Shown here one piece after another: positions 16,817 to 25,342 of a DNA stretch of 64,000 bases. The notes below the pieces were generated by a model. That model saw nothing but the letters and a program-made list of their open reading frames with translations. It ran no database searches and was not told where the DNA came from. The DNA comes from Betaproteobacteria bacterium (lineage in GTDB: Bacteria > Pseudomonadota > Gammaproteobacteria > Burkholderiales > Casimicrobiaceae): assembly GCA_029884335.1 (NCBI GenBank), contig JAOUIA010000008.1:1-64000 (forward strand). The letters run 5' to 3'. Numbering within the stretch: position 1 is the stretch's first letter; every line of letters begins with the position of its first letter. The position numbers and the translations under genes are program-made.

Positions 16817-17026
16817 ATGAAGGCGAGTCTGGTCCCCGGCGCATCCGGCAGCGGCACGATCCGGGTCGGCGCGGCGCGCACCGTCGGGTTCATGGGCCGG
16901 CGAGCGCGGCCGGACGCGACGCCGATGCGCGTGCGCGACATGGACACGGCCGCGCGCGAGTTCCCGCCCGGCCACCCCGCCGCGAAGGACGGCAAGGCCG
17001 GCCTGCAGAAGGAGGACGAGGAGTGA
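16817..17026 (+). CDS. Small ORF coupled to padB, resembling the start of a hotdog thioesterase
   Basis: 69 residues from ATG at 16817, with GGAGG 10 bp upstream, and ending with TGA inside the GTG start of padB (GTGA). The segment LVPGASGSGTIRVGAARTVG resembles the first strand of hotdog-fold acyl-CoA thioesterases. The expected long helix and later strands are missing and are replaced by a hydrophilic tail (FPPGHPAAKDGKAGLQKEDE). It may be a decayed thioesterase or a short peptide kept to couple translation. I am fairly sure it is translated, and unsure of any function. Confidence 0.45.
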   Translation: MKASLVPGASGSGTIRVGAARTVGFMGRRARPDATPMRVRDMDTAAREFPPGHPAAKDGKAGLQKEDEE

Positions 17027-19770
17027 ACGCCCCCAACGAGCTCGCGGCGGTTGCAGGCAGCGCGCGCCGCGTCCCCACCTACTGCTACCAGTGCGTGGCC
17101 GGCCCCGACCTGCTGACGGTGAAGGTCGTCGACGGGATCGCCACCGAGGTCGAGCCGAACTTCTGCGCCGCCGGCATCCACCCCGGCCACGGCAAGGTCT
17201 GCGTCAAGGCCTACGGTCTGGTGCAGAAGACCTACCACCCGAACCGCGTGTCGTCGCCGATGAAGCGGACGAACCCGCGCAAGGGCCGCCACGAAGATCC
17301 GGGCTTCGTGCCCATCTCGTGGGACGAGGCGCTGTCGATCGTCGCGGACAAGCTCAACGCGATCCGCGCGCAGGGGCTGCTCGACGAGTCGGGCTACCCG
17401 CGCGTGGCAGCGTCGTTCGGCGGCGCGGGCACGCCGCAGGCTTACATGGGCACGTTCCCCGCGTTTCTCGCCGCGTTCGGCCCGATGGACATGGGCTTCG
17501 GCTCGGGACAGGGCGTGAAGTGCTACCACTCCGAGCACCTGTACGGCGAGTACTGGCACCGCGCGTTCATCGTCGCGCCAGACACGCCGCGCACCGAGTA
17601 CATCATCTCCTGCGGCATGAACATCGAGGCCTCGGGCGGCGTGGCCGGCGTCGCGAGGCACGCCGACGCGCGCATCAGGGGACTGAAGCGCGTGCAGGTC
17701 GAGCCGCACCTGTCGGTGACGGGCGCCTGCTCCGCCGAGTGGATCCCGATCAGGCCGAAGACCGACGCCGCCTTCCTCTTCGCGCTGATGCACGTGATGC
17801 TCGCGGCCCCCCGCGAGCGCCTCGACATCGCGTTCCTCGCCGGCCACACCGCTTCGCCCTACCTCGTCGGGCCGCACGGGTACTTCCTGCGCGATCCGGC
17901 GTCGCGCAAGCCGCTGCTGCACGACACGCGCTCGGGCGCCGCGGCGCCGTTCGACGCTCCCGGCGCGACGCCTGCGCTCGAAGGCCGCTACGAGGCCGAC
18001 GCCATCGAGATCGGCCCGGACGACGAGGTGCTCGCGCAAGGGCGGCTCCAGGGCACGACCGCGTTCACGCTGTACGCCGAGCACATGGCGCAGTACACGC
18101 CCGAGTGGGCGCAGGGCGTGTGCGAGGTCCCGGCGGCCACGATCCGCCGCATCGCCAACGAGTACCTCGACCACGCGCGCGTGGGCGAGACGATCGTCGT
18201 CGACGGCGTCACGCTGCCGTTCCGGCCGGTCGCGGTCACGCTGGGCAAGACGGTGAACAACGGCTGGGGCGGCTACGAGTGCGTGTGGGCGCGCACGATG
18301 CTCGCCGCGCTCGTCGGCGCGCTCGAGGTGCCGGGAGGGACGATCGGCACCACCGTGCGGCTCAACCGCACGTACAACGACCGCCACAAGAGCGTGAAGG
18401 CGGGCCTCGACGGGTTCATGGACTACCCGCTCAACCCCACCGACAAGGCGCGCTGGAAGCCGAAGCCGAACATCCGCAACGCCTACCGGACGATGGTGCC
18501 GCTCGCCGCCGACGGCCCGTGGAGCCAGGCGCTCGGGCCGACGCACTTCTCGTGGATGTTCCTCGACGAGACGCCGAAGGGGCTGCCGCGCGTGACGCTG
18601 CCGGACCTCTGGATCGTCTACCGCACCAATCCCGCGATCTCCTTCTGGGACACGCCGGGCCTGCAGGAGAAGATGGCGCGCTTCCCGTTCGTCGTGGCGT
18701 TCGCGTTCACGCGCGACGAGACGAACCACTACGCCGACATCCTGCTGCCCGAGGCCGGCGACCTCGAGAGCCTGCAGCTCATACGCATCGGCGGCACCAA
18801 GTACGTCGAGCAGTTCTGGGACCACGCCGGATTCGCGCTGCGCCAGCCGGTCGTCGCCCCCGAGGGCGACGTGCGCGACTTCACGGACATCGCCACCGAG
18901 CTCGCGCGGCGCTGCGGGCTGACGGACAAGTACGTCGACGCGATCAACCGCGGCATCGCCTGCGTCCCGCTCAAGGTCGCCGGGCACGACTTCTCGCTGC
19001 CCGCGAACCAGTCGCCGAGCTGCGAAGCGGTGTGGGACGCGGTGTGCAAGGCCGCGAGCGCCGAGGTGAGCGAGGGGCGCGAGGTCCACGGGCTCGACTG
19101 GTGGCGCGAGCACGGCACGATGACGCACCCGTACTCGCAGGTCGAGTGGTTCCTCTACCCCACGCTCGAGCGCATGAACCTGCGCTTCGAGCTGCCCTAC
19201 CAGGAGCGGCTGCAGCGCGTCGGCGCCGAGCTTGGCCGCCGCCTGCACGAGCACGACATGCGCTGGTGGGACACTCAGCTCCTCGAGTACCGCGCGCTGC
19301 CCGAGTGGCACGACTTCCCCGGCCTGTGGGACGAGGCGCTGCGCGACGCCGGCGCCGAGCCCTCCGACTACCCGCTGTGGCTGCTCACCGCCCGCAGCAT
19401 GCAGTACGCGTGGGGCGGCAACATGGCGATGCAGCTCATGAAGGAGGTCGCCGACAACGTCACCGGCCACCGCGGCGTGATCGTCAACGCGTCCACCGCG
19501 CGCCGGCTCGGCATCGAGGACGGCGACGAGATCGAGCTCTCCGTGCCGCATCGCACGACGCGCGGCCGCGCGGTCGTGCGCGAGGGCATCCGCCCCGACA
19601 CGCTGCTCGCCATCGGCCAGTTCGAGCACTGGGTGACGCCGTTCGCGAAGGACATCGGCAACGCGAGCCTCAACTCGCTGGCCGCGATGTCGCTCAAGCT
19701 CACCGACTCGACCGGCTCGGGCTGCGACGTCGTGCGCGTGCGGCTCGCCCGCGCGGGAGCCAAGTCGTGA
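17023..19770 (+). CDS. padB: Phenylacetyl-CoA:acceptor oxidoreductase, molybdopterin subunit (PadB-like)
   Basis: 915 residues from GTG at 17023, a DMSO-reductase-family molybdopterin enzyme. The N-terminal cluster segment begins TYCYQCVAGPDLLTVKVVDG, with Cys21, Cys24, Cys48 and Cys60 as candidate [4Fe-4S] ligands, a spacing unlike the common C-x2-C-x3-C. Cys167 in GVKCYHSEH is placed to be the molybdenum ligand. The C-terminal MGD-binding domain (LWLLTARSMQYAWGGNMAMQ) is complete. No twin-arginine signal is seen. With the FeS and NrfD-like genes that follow, it matches PadBCD of Thauera/Aromatoleum, which oxidises phenylacetyl-CoA toward phenylglyoxylate. Another substrate within this family is possible. 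Confidence 0.75.
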   Translation: MNAPNELAAVAGSARRVPTYCYQCVAGPDLLTVKVVDGIATEVEPNFCAAGIHPGHGKVCVKAYGLVQKTYHPNRVSSPMKRTNPRKGRHEDPGFVPISWDEALSIVADKLNAIRAQGLLDESGYPRVAASFGGAGTPQAYMGTFPAFLAAFGPMDMGFGSGQGVKCYHSEHLYGEYWHRAFIVAPDTPRTEYIISCGMNIEASGGVAGVARHADARIRGLKRVQVEPHLSVTGACSAEWIPIRPKTDAAFLFALMHVMLAAPRERLDIAFLAGHTASPYLVGPHGYFLRDPASRKPLLHDTRSGAAAPFDAPGATPALEGRYEADAIEIGPDDEVLAQGRLQGTTAFTLYAEHMAQYTPEWAQGVCEVPAATIRRIANEYLDHARVGETIVVDGVTLPFRPVAVTLGKTVNNGWGGYECVWARTMLAALVGALEVPGGTIGTTVRLNRTYNDRHKSVKAGLDGFMDYPLNPTDKARWKPKPNIRNAYRTMVPLAADGPWSQALGPTHFSWMFLDETPKGLPRVTLPDLWIVYRTNPAISFWDTPGLQEKMARFPFVVAFAFTRDETNHYADILLPEAGDLESLQLIRIGGTKYVEQFWDHAGFALRQPVVAPEGDVRDFTDIATELARRCGLTDKYVDAINRGIACVPLKVAGHDFSLPANQSPSCEAVWDAVCKAASAEVSEGREVHGLDWWREHGTMTHPYSQVEWFLYPTLERMNLRFELPYQERLQRVGAELGRRLHEHDMRWWDTQLLEYRALPEWHDFPGLWDEALRDAGAEPSDYPLWLLTARSMQYAWGGNMAMQLMKEVADNVTGHRGVIVNASTARRLGIEDGDEIELSVPHRTTRGRAVVREGIRPDTLLAIGQFEHWVTPFAKDIGNASLNSLAAMSLKLTDSTGSGCDVVRVRLARAGAKS

Positions 19771-20432
19771 CGCGCTGGGCGATGGTCGCGGACCTGCGCC
19801 GCTGCGTGGGCTGCCAGACGTGCACGGCCGCCTGCCGCCACGCCAACGCCACGCCGCCCGGAGTGCAGTGGCGGCGCGTGCTCGACGTGGAGGTGGGCGA
19901 GTTTCCCGACGTGAAGCGCGTGTTCCTGCCGGTCGGCTGCCAGCACTGCGACGAGCCGCCGTGCCTCGACGTCTGCCCGACGACCGCGACGCGCAAGCGC
20001 GACGACGGGATCGTCACCGTCGACTACGACCTGTGCCTCGGCTGCGGCTACTGCGCGGTCGCCTGCCCCTACCAGGCGCGCCACCGCACCCCGCGCGCGG
20101 TGTTCGCCTACGGCGGGGCGCCGGCGAAGCACGAGGCGAAGCGCCACGACCCGGCGCGCATCGCGGTGGCGACCAAGTGCACGTTCTGCGTCGAGCGCAT
20201 CGACTCCGGCACCGCGCAGGGGCTGACGCCCGGCGTCGACCCGGAGGCCACGCCGGCGTGCGTCAACTCGTGCCTCTCGGGCGCGCTCGCGTTCGGCGAC
20301 CTCGACGATCCGGGCAGCAACGTGTCGCAGCTGCTGCGCGAGAATCGCCACTTCCGCATGCACGCCGAGCTCGGCACCGGCCCGGGCTTCTACTACCTGT
20401 GGGACAAGGCACTGCCGGAGGCCGCACAATGA
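19767..20432 (+). CDS. padC: Phenylacetyl-CoA:acceptor oxidoreductase iron-sulfur subunit (PadC-like)
   Basis: 221 residues from GTG at 19767, overlapping padB by 4 bp. Four cysteine groups for four [4Fe-4S] clusters are visible: CVGCQTCTAAC, CQHCDEPPCLDVC, CLGCGYCAVAC, and CTFC combined with CVNSC. This is the DmsB/PhsB-type electron-transfer subunit that would carry electrons from the molybdenum subunit to the membrane anchor. It lies between padB and padD with overlapping codons on both sides. Confidence 0.8.
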   Translation: MTRWAMVADLRRCVGCQTCTAACRHANATPPGVQWRRVLDVEVGEFPDVKRVFLPVGCQHCDEPPCLDVCPTTATRKRDDGIVTVDYDLCLGCGYCAVACPYQARHRTPRAVFAYGGAPAKHEAKRHDPARIAVATKCTFCVERIDSGTAQGLTPGVDPEATPACVNSCLSGALAFGDLDDPGSNVSQLLRENRHFRMHAELGTGPGFYYLWDKALPEAAQ

Positions 20433-21283
20433 CGATCGCCTACGCCTACGGGCCGAACCCCTGGCCGCAGTCGTTCTGGGACGCGCGCGCCGCGGCGAAC
20501 TTCGTCTGCGGCGGCGCCGGCGCGGGCCTCGTCGTCGCGGCTGCGCTGTCGGGGGCGCGCGGCACGGCGCTCGTCGTCCCGCTGCTCGCCGGCCTCGCCA
20601 TCGTTGCCTGCGGGCTCGCCGCCGTGTTCGCCGAGATCGGCCGGCCGCTGCGCGCGGCGAACGTCGTGCGCAATCCGGCGACGTCCTGGATGACGCGCGA
20701 GGCGATCGTCGCGCCGCTGCTGTTCGCGTGCGGGGTCGCAGGCGCATTCGGCAGCCTCGCGTTCGTCGCGACCGCGGCGGCGCTGGCCCTGGCGTTCGTC
20801 TACTGCCAGGGCCGCATGGTGCACGCCGCACGCGGTATCCCCGCGTGGCGCGCGCCGCAGGTGCCGTGGCTGTTCGTCGCCACCGGCATGGCGGAGGGTC
20901 TCGGGCTTTGGCTGGCGCTCGCCGCGTTCCTCGAGTTGCGCTCGGCCCGCGTGGCCGGGTGGCTCGGCGTGGCGATCATCGCCCGCTACGTGATCTTCCG
21001 CATCTACCGCCGCGGCCTCGGCAGGGCGCTCGCCGCCGCGCCTGCGCGCGCGCTCGACGCGGCGGGCCGCGCGCTGCTCTGGGGCGGCACGCTGGCGCCG
21101 CTGGTCCTGCTGGCGATCGCGGCGGCCGTGCGGACGCAGCCCTGGGCGCCGTGGCTCCTGCTGGCAGCCGGCCTGTGCGCCGCGCTCTTCGGCGCGTGGC
21201 TCAAGGCGACGCTGGTGCTGCGCGCCGGGCACACGCAGGGCTACACGCTGCCCGCGCTGCCTGTCCGCGGCACGCGAGCGTAG
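20429..21283 (+). CDS. padD: Phenylacetyl-CoA:acceptor oxidoreductase membrane anchor (PadD-like, NrfD/DmsC family)
   Basis: 284 residues from ATG at 20429, overlapping the padC stop (ATGA). About eight membrane helices and the motif FAEIGRPLRAANVVRNPATS, with the start WPQSFWDARAAANF, fit NrfD/DmsC quinone-reactive anchors. It would pass electrons from PadBC to the quinone pool. A 124-bp gap with no recognisable element follows before hcrC. Confidence 0.75.
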   Translation: MTIAYAYGPNPWPQSFWDARAAANFVCGGAGAGLVVAAALSGARGTALVVPLLAGLAIVACGLAAVFAEIGRPLRAANVVRNPATSWMTREAIVAPLLFACGVAGAFGSLAFVATAAALALAFVYCQGRMVHAARGIPAWRAPQVPWLFVATGMAEGLGLWLALAAFLELRSARVAGWLGVAIIARYVIFRIYRRGLGRALAAAPARALDAAGRALLWGGTLAPLVLLAIAAAVRTQPWAPWLLLAAGLCAALFGAWLKATLVLRAGHTQGYTLPALPVRGTRA

Positions 21284-21407
21284 GGCGCGGGACGTCCGGG
21301 CGATGGACGCGCGCATCGCAGGCGCGGGGACGGCGCCGACCTTCCGCGCCTCCGCCGGGCCCGTGCCGCGCGGGTGCTCGGCCTGCGCCCCGCAATGAAC
21401 TGAAGCC

Positions 21408-21878
21408 ATGCCGAAACGCATCCTCGACGTGACGATCAACGGGACGCGCCGCGAGGACGCGGTCGCCGACTCGACGCTGCTGCTCGACTACCTGCGCGAA
21501 CAGCTCGGCCTCACCGGCACGAAGCGCGGCTGCGACGGCGGCGAGTGCGGCGCCTGCACGGTGCTGATCGACGGCGAGCCGGCGCTCGCCTGCATCACGC
21601 TCGCCGCGCGCTGCGAAGGCAGGCGCGTCGAGACCATCGAGTCGCTCGCGCGGAGCGGGCGCATGTCGGCGCTGCAGGCGGCGTTCCACGAGAAGCTCGG
21701 CACGCAGTGCGGCTTCTGCACCCCCGGCATGATCATGGCTTCCGAAGCGCTGCTCCGGCGCGATCCGCACCCGGACGAGGCGGCGATCCGCGCGGCGCTG
21801 GGCGGCAACATCTGCCGCTGCACCGGCTACGTCAAGATCATCGAGTCGGTGCAGGCGGCCGCGGAGGCGCGCGAGTGA
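21408..21878 (+). CDS. hcrC: 4-Hydroxybenzoyl-CoA reductase gamma subunit, [2Fe-2S]
   Basis: 156 residues, the small iron-sulfur subunit of xanthine-oxidase-family enzymes. The plant-type cluster uses [16 protein letters not shown] (Cys42, Cys47, Cys50) and Cys62. The second cluster uses [10 protein letters not shown] (Cys101, Cys104) and NICRCTGY (Cys136, Cys138). It starts the hcrCAB set, in which 4-hydroxybenzoyl-CoA is reductively dehydroxylated to benzoyl-CoA. Its stop overlaps the GTG of hcrA. Confidence 0.9.
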   Translation: MPKRILDVTINGTRREDAVADSTLLLDYLREQLGLTGTKRGCDGGECGACTVLIDGEPALACITLAARCEGRRVETIESLARSGRMSALQAAFHEKLGTQCGFCTPGMIMASEALLRRDPHPDEAAIRAALGGNICRCTGYVKIIESVQAAAEARE

Positions 21879-24223
21879 AGCCGGGCGCGCCCGGCGTCAG
21901 GGGAGTCGCCGTCGGGGTCCGCCAGCCCCTGATCGACGGCGTCGAGAAGGTCACGGGTCGCGCGAAATACACCGCCGACCTGCCCGCCGCGGGCGCGCTG
22001 GTCGGCGCGATCCTGCGCAGCCCGGCCGCGCACGCGACGATCCGCGGCATCGACGTCTCGGCGGCGCTGGCGATCCCCGGCGTGCGAGCGGTGGTCACCG
22101 GCGCCGACTGCGACATCGCCTACGGCGTCATACCGATCGCGCAGAACGAGTTCCCGCTCGCCCGCGAGCGCGTGCGCTACCGCGGCGAGCCGGTCGCCGC
22201 CGTGGCCGCGGTCGACGCCGCGACCGCGCGCGCGGCGCTCGATGCCATCGTGCTCGACTTCGAGCCGCTGCCGGCGTACTTCGACGACGCCGCCGCCCGC
22301 GCGCCGGACGCCGTGCTGCTGCACGCGAACAAGCCGGGCAACGTCGAGCGCGAGGTCGACCACGTGTTCGGCGATCCCGACGCCGGCTTCGCGGCGGCCG
22401 ACCTCGTGCGCGAGGAGCGCTTCCACTACGCCGAGGTCACGCACGCGATGATGGAGCCCAACGCGGCGCTCGCCGAGTGGGACGCCGAGCGCGGCCGGCT
22501 CACGCTGCACTCGGTGACGCAGGTGCCCTACTACGTGCACCTGGCGCTCGCGCGCTGCCTCGCGCTCGACGAATCGCGCATCCGCGTGGTCAAGCCGTTC
22601 GTGGGCGGCGGCTTCGGCCACCGCACCGAGACGCTCAACTTCGAGATCGTCGCGGCGCTGCTCGCGCGCGCCGCGGGCGGCACGGTGAAGCTGGAGCTCT
22701 CGCGCGAGGAGAGCTTCCTCACGCACCGCGGGCGGCCGCAGACCGACATCCGCATGAAGATCGGCCTCGCGCGCGACGGGGCGATCACTGCCGTGGACGC
22801 CGAGATCGTGCAGCGCGGCGGCGCCTACGCGGGCTACGGGCTGGTGACGATCCTCTACGCGGGCGCGCTGCTGCACGCGCTGTACCGCGTGCCGGCGAGC
22901 CGCTACCGCGGGGTGCGCGTCTACGCGAACACGCCGCCGAACGGCGCGATGCGCGGCCACGGCTCGGTCGACGCGCGTCACGCATTCGAGTCGCTGCTCG
23001 ATCGCATGGCGGGCGAGCTGGGCCTCGACCCGTTCGCCGTGCGCCGCGCCAACCTGATCGTGCCGCCGTGGCGCACGATCAACGACCTGCAGGTCAACTC
23101 CTGCGGTCTCGGCGAGTGCCTCGACATCGTCGAGCGCGCCTCGCGCTGGCGCGAGCGGCGCGGCAGGCTGCCGCGCGGCCGCGGGCTGGGGATGGCCTGC
23201 TCGCACTACGTCAGCGGCTCGGCCAAGCCGGTGCACTGGACCGGCGAGCCGCACGCGGTGGTGCAGCTCAAGCTGGACTTCGACGGCGCAGTCACGGTGC
23301 TCACCGGCGCCTCCGACATAGGCCAGGGCAGCTCGACGCTCATCGCGCAGGTGGCCGCCGAGGTGCTCGCGCTGCCGCTCGACCGCTTCCGCGTGTTCGC
23401 CAACGACAGCGCAGTGACGCCGAAGGACAACGGCAGCTACTCCTCGCGCGTTTCGTTCATGGTCGGCAACGCCGCGATCCGCGCCGCCGACGCGCTCAGG
23501 CGCGAGTTGATCCAGGCCGCCGCTCGCAAGCTCGAAGTCGCCGTCGAGGACGTCGAGGCCGACGGCGAGACCTACCGCGTGCGCGGCACCGACCGCGAGC
23601 TGGGCTGGAAGGACGTCGTCAACGCCGCGCTCGAACCGTCGGGAACACTCAGCGTAAAGGGCGCGTGGTCCACGCCGCCGGAGACGCAGGGCGGGAAGTT
23701 CCGCGGCGCCGCGGTCGGCTCGTCCGCGGGCTTCTCCTACGCCGCGCAGGTGGTCGAGGTCGCCGTCGACGAGGAGACCGGCGAGGTGCGCGTCGAGCGC
23801 GTCTGGGTGGCGCACGACTGCGGGCGCGCGATCAATCCGCTCGCGGTCGAAGGGCAGGTCCAGGGCTCGGTGTGGATGGGCATGGGGCAGGCGCTCGGCG
23901 AGGAGACGCGCTACCACGACGGCCTGCACCTGCGCGCCAACATGATCGACTACCGCATCCCGACGATCGCCGAGTCGCCGCCGATCGAGACCTACATCGT
24001 CGAGGCGCCGGACCCCAACGGCCCGTTCGGCGCGAAGGAGGCGGGCGAAGGCGCGCTGTCCGGCTTCCTGCCGGCGCTCACCAGCGCGATCGCGGACGCG
24101 ACCGGCATCGCGCTCAACGAGCTGCCGGCCACGCCGGAGCACCTGCTCGCGGCCATCGTCGACCGCCGGCGCGCGGCGCAGCTTGCCGCCGCGAAAGCCG
24201 CGCGCGCCGCCGGAGGCGCGTGA
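21875..24223 (+). CDS. hcrA: 4-Hydroxybenzoyl-CoA reductase alpha (molybdopterin) subunit
   Basis: 782 residues from GTG at 21875, close to the usual HcrA length. Molybdopterin-binding segments include [31 protein letters not shown] and, near the C-terminus, [12 protein letters not shown] with the conserved active-site glutamate. HcrA enzymes run the xanthine-oxidase-type site in the reducing direction, taking the 4-OH off hydroxybenzoyl-CoA with ferredoxin electrons. It overlaps both hcrC and hcrB. Assignment over other members of the family rests on the HcrB partner with its extra cluster. Confidence 0.9.
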   Translation: MKPGAPGVRGVAVGVRQPLIDGVEKVTGRAKYTADLPAAGALVGAILRSPAAHATIRGIDVSAALAIPGVRAVVTGADCDIAYGVIPIAQNEFPLARERVRYRGEPVAAVAAVDAATARAALDAIVLDFEPLPAYFDDAAARAPDAVLLHANKPGNVEREVDHVFGDPDAGFAAADLVREERFHYAEVTHAMMEPNAALAEWDAERGRLTLHSVTQVPYYVHLALARCLALDESRIRVVKPFVGGGFGHRTETLNFEIVAALLARAAGGTVKLELSREESFLTHRGRPQTDIRMKIGLARDGAITAVDAEIVQRGGAYAGYGLVTILYAGALLHALYRVPASRYRGVRVYANTPPNGAMRGHGSVDARHAFESLLDRMAGELGLDPFAVRRANLIVPPWRTINDLQVNSCGLGECLDIVERASRWRERRGRLPRGRGLGMACSHYVSGSAKPVHWTGEPHAVVQLKLDFDGAVTVLTGASDIGQGSSTLIAQVAAEVLALPLDRFRVFANDSAVTPKDNGSYSSRVSFMVGNAAIRAADALRRELIQAAARKLEVAVEDVEADGETYRVRGTDRELGWKDVVNAALEPSGTLSVKGAWSTPPETQGGKFRGAAVGSSAGFSYAAQVVEVAVDEETGEVRVERVWVAHDCGRAINPLAVEGQVQGSVWMGMGQALGEETRYHDGLHLRANMIDYRIPTIAESPPIETYIVEAPDPNGPFGAKEAGEGALSGFLPALTSAIADATGIALNELPATPEHLLAAIVDRRRAAQLAAAKAARAAGGA

Positions 24224-25212
24224 TGGACCGCATGCACGAATTCCGGCTCTCGCGGCCCGACTCGCTCGACGAGGCCGTCGCGCTGCTCGCGCGCGACCCG
24301 CTCGCGCGGCCGCTCGCCGGCGGCACCGATCTCGTGCCGAACCTGCGCCGCGGCATCGGCGCGCCCTCGGTGCTGGTCGATCTCTCCGGCGTGCCGGGCC
24401 TCGACGCCATCGAGGCGGGCGCCGACGGCAGCATCGCGATCGGCGCCGGCGTAACGCTCGCCCGCGTCGTGCGCGACGACGCGATCGCGCGCGCGCTGCC
24501 CGCGTTGCAGCAGGCGGCGGCGAGCGTGGCGGGGCCTTCGCACCGAACCGCCGCCACGCTGGGAGGCAACCTGTGCCTCGACACGCGCTGCGTGTTCTAC
24601 AACCAGAGCGAGTGGTGGCGCCGCGCCAACGACTTCTGCCTCAAGCACGGCGGCGACACCTGCCACGTCGCGCCGCAGGGCACGCGCTGCCACGCCGCCT
24701 ACTCGGGCGACACGGCCGCTGCGCTGATCGCCCTCGCGGCCGAAGCGGAGGTCGCCGGGCCGCAGGGCTCGCGGCGCGTTCCGCTCGAGCGGATGTTCGT
24801 GGACGACGGCGCGAAGCACCTCGCGCTCGGCCGCGGCGAGATCCTCCTGCGCGTGCACGTCCCCCCGCAGCCGGCGGGATCGCGCAACGCCTACCGCAAG
24901 GCCCGCCCGCGCGGCGCGATCGACTTCCCGCTCGCCGGGGCGGCGGCCCGCGTGGCGCTCGACGACGGCGGCGCGATCGCGTCGCTGCGCGTCGCGCTGA
25001 CCGGCACGAATTCGCACCCGCTGCTGCTTGACGGCACGGCCGAGTGCGTCGGCCGCCCCGTCGACGAGGCCATGCTGGGCGGACTGGCCAAGCGGGTGCA
25101 GAAGCAGGCGAAGCCGATGCGGTCGACGGTCACGTCGTCGAACTGGCGCCGCACCGTGGCCGCGGTGCTGGTCCGCCGCGTCGTCGCGGAGCTGGCCTTC
25201 GCGCCGGGTTGA
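24223..25212 (+). CDS. hcrB: 4-Hydroxybenzoyl-CoA reductase beta subunit (FAD plus extra [4Fe-4S])
   Basis: 329 residues. The FAD-binding domain shows RPLAGGTDLVPNLRRG and TAATLGGNLCLDTRC. The diagnostic insert that distinguishes HcrB from other beta subunits is intact: Cys123, Cys139, Cys147 and Cys156, matching the four ligands of the additional [4Fe-4S] cluster known in Thauera HcrB. That cluster lets the enzyme accept low-potential electrons from ferredoxin. ATG at 24223 overlaps the hcrA stop by one base; MHEFRLS at 24232 is an alternative start. An FNR-like box begins at its stop codon. Confidence 0.92.
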   Translation: MDRMHEFRLSRPDSLDEAVALLARDPLARPLAGGTDLVPNLRRGIGAPSVLVDLSGVPGLDAIEAGADGSIAIGAGVTLARVVRDDAIARALPALQQAAASVAGPSHRTAATLGGNLCLDTRCVFYNQSEWWRRANDFCLKHGGDTCHVAPQGTRCHAAYSGDTAAALIALAAEAEVAGPQGSRRVPLERMFVDDGAKHLALGRGEILLRVHVPPQPAGSRNAYRKARPRGAIDFPLAGAAARVALDDGGAIASLRVALTGTNSHPLLLDGTAECVGRPVDEAMLGGLAKRVQKQAKPMRSTVTSSNWRRTVAAVLVRRVVAELAFAPG

Positions 25213-25222
25213 TCGGCGTCAA
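25209..25222. promoter_or_regulatory. FNR-like box upstream of the tandem GNAT gene
   Basis: TTGATCGGCGTCAA fits TTGAY-N4-RTCAA exactly and differs only in the spacer from the had/kor box TTGATCCTCGTCAA. It overlaps the hcrB stop codon and precedes the palindrome at 25247. Confidence 0.55.
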
Positions 25223-25246
25223 GGGCGACGCGGCCGCTTTCCACTT

Positions 25247-25272
25247 TAATTCGGTATCGCGATACCGAATTA
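25247..25272. promoter_or_regulatory. 26-bp perfect palindromic operator
   Basis: The half-site TAATTCGGTATCG is followed at once by its exact reverse complement. It has no loop and is followed by GGGCGG rather than a U-tract, so it looks like a protein-binding site, not a terminator. It lies 34 bp after hcrB and 70 bp before the tandem GNAT start. Similar, less perfect elements lie at 16643 and 35521. Confidence 0.65.
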
Positions 25273-25342
25273 GGGCGGAGGACGCCGCGGCGTGCCGCAG
25301 ACGGCGGCGCGGCGCATACTTCGCCGCACCACGGAGCACGCC

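Noticed and set aside
25247-25272. Transcription terminator of hcrCAB
   Set aside because: A loopless perfect dyad followed by GGGCGG, without a U-tract, is more like an operator. Similar elements occur at two other promoters.
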